Under the pieces are notes generated by a model. The model worked only from the letters and a program-made list of their open reading frames with translations. It made no database searches and was not told where the DNA came from. From the NCBI GenBank assembly GCA_020431945.1, contig JAGQHH010000349.1, positions 1-5,184 of the forward strand: a stretch of 5,184 nucleotides of DNA. Direction: 5' to 3'. This document shows, one piece after another, positions 5,174-5,184 of this stretch. Within the stretch, counting starts at the first letter, position 1. Each line of letters starts with the position of its first letter. A program made the translations under genes and the position numbers. The DNA comes from Cyanobacteria bacterium HKST-UBA02. Its GTDB lineage: Bacteria; Cyanobacteriota; Vampirovibrionia; Obscuribacterales; Obscuribacteraceae.

Positions 5174-5184
5174 CGTTAACGAGT

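Overview
This window carries six same-strand (+) genes and no opposite-strand gene that I can support. It looks like a bacterial signalling and envelope locus of moderately high GC. The receiver signature of the response regulator (a Tyr-Tyr-x-Tyr-Asp-Leu-Ile run before the phospho-Asp), the 'SPEALR...RLRKKID' recognition helix, the 'IPLxFE' first membrane helix of the kinase and its 'W...W...LFC...D' PAS end all remind me of sensor proteins of Obscuribacterales-type non-photosynthetic Cyanobacteriota (Vampirovibrionia/Melainabacteria). That placement comes from memory of family style, not from a search, and a deltaproteobacterial-type host is not excluded.

Layout. 1-603: the C-terminal ~200 residues of an OmpR/PhoB-family response regulator, cut by the left edge. 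596-1864: an exported TPR-repeat protein whose ATG overlaps the regulator's last codons. 1865-2027: the only sizeable intergenic region. It holds two perfect 8-bp direct repeats at an 11-bp period (PhoB-box geometry), candidate promoter elements and a hairpin. 2028-2897: a 289-residue protein with EF-hand-like acidic loops and a C-terminal LysM-like domain. 2920-3198: a 92-residue orphan protein whose N-terminus shares a motif with the preceding gene. 3199-3260: stacked palindromes followed by a 16-bp-arm hairpin covering the start region of the next gene. 3228-5039: a membrane sensor kinase (TM-periplasmic-TM-HAMP-PAS-DHp-HATPase) in which the H-box histidine is a glutamate while the ATP-binding domain is intact. 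5036-5173: a 45-codon ORF, overlapping by ATGA, that repeats the kinase's first membrane helix and then ends next to a strong hairpin near the right edge.

How they may work together (inference). The regulator and exported TPR protein form one translationally coupled unit. The LysM protein and the small orphan form a second unit behind a promoter whose direct repeats suit an OmpR/PhoB-type regulator, possibly the one encoded here. The kinase-like protein cannot autophosphorylate at the usual residue. If it signals, it would do so by phosphorylating a partner in trans, by heterodimerising, or as a non-phosphorelay sensor. The most noteworthy points are the His-to-Glu kinase, the shared N-terminal motif of the two middle proteins, the PhoB-like repeats, and the hairpins at the kinase start and in the terminal ORF.
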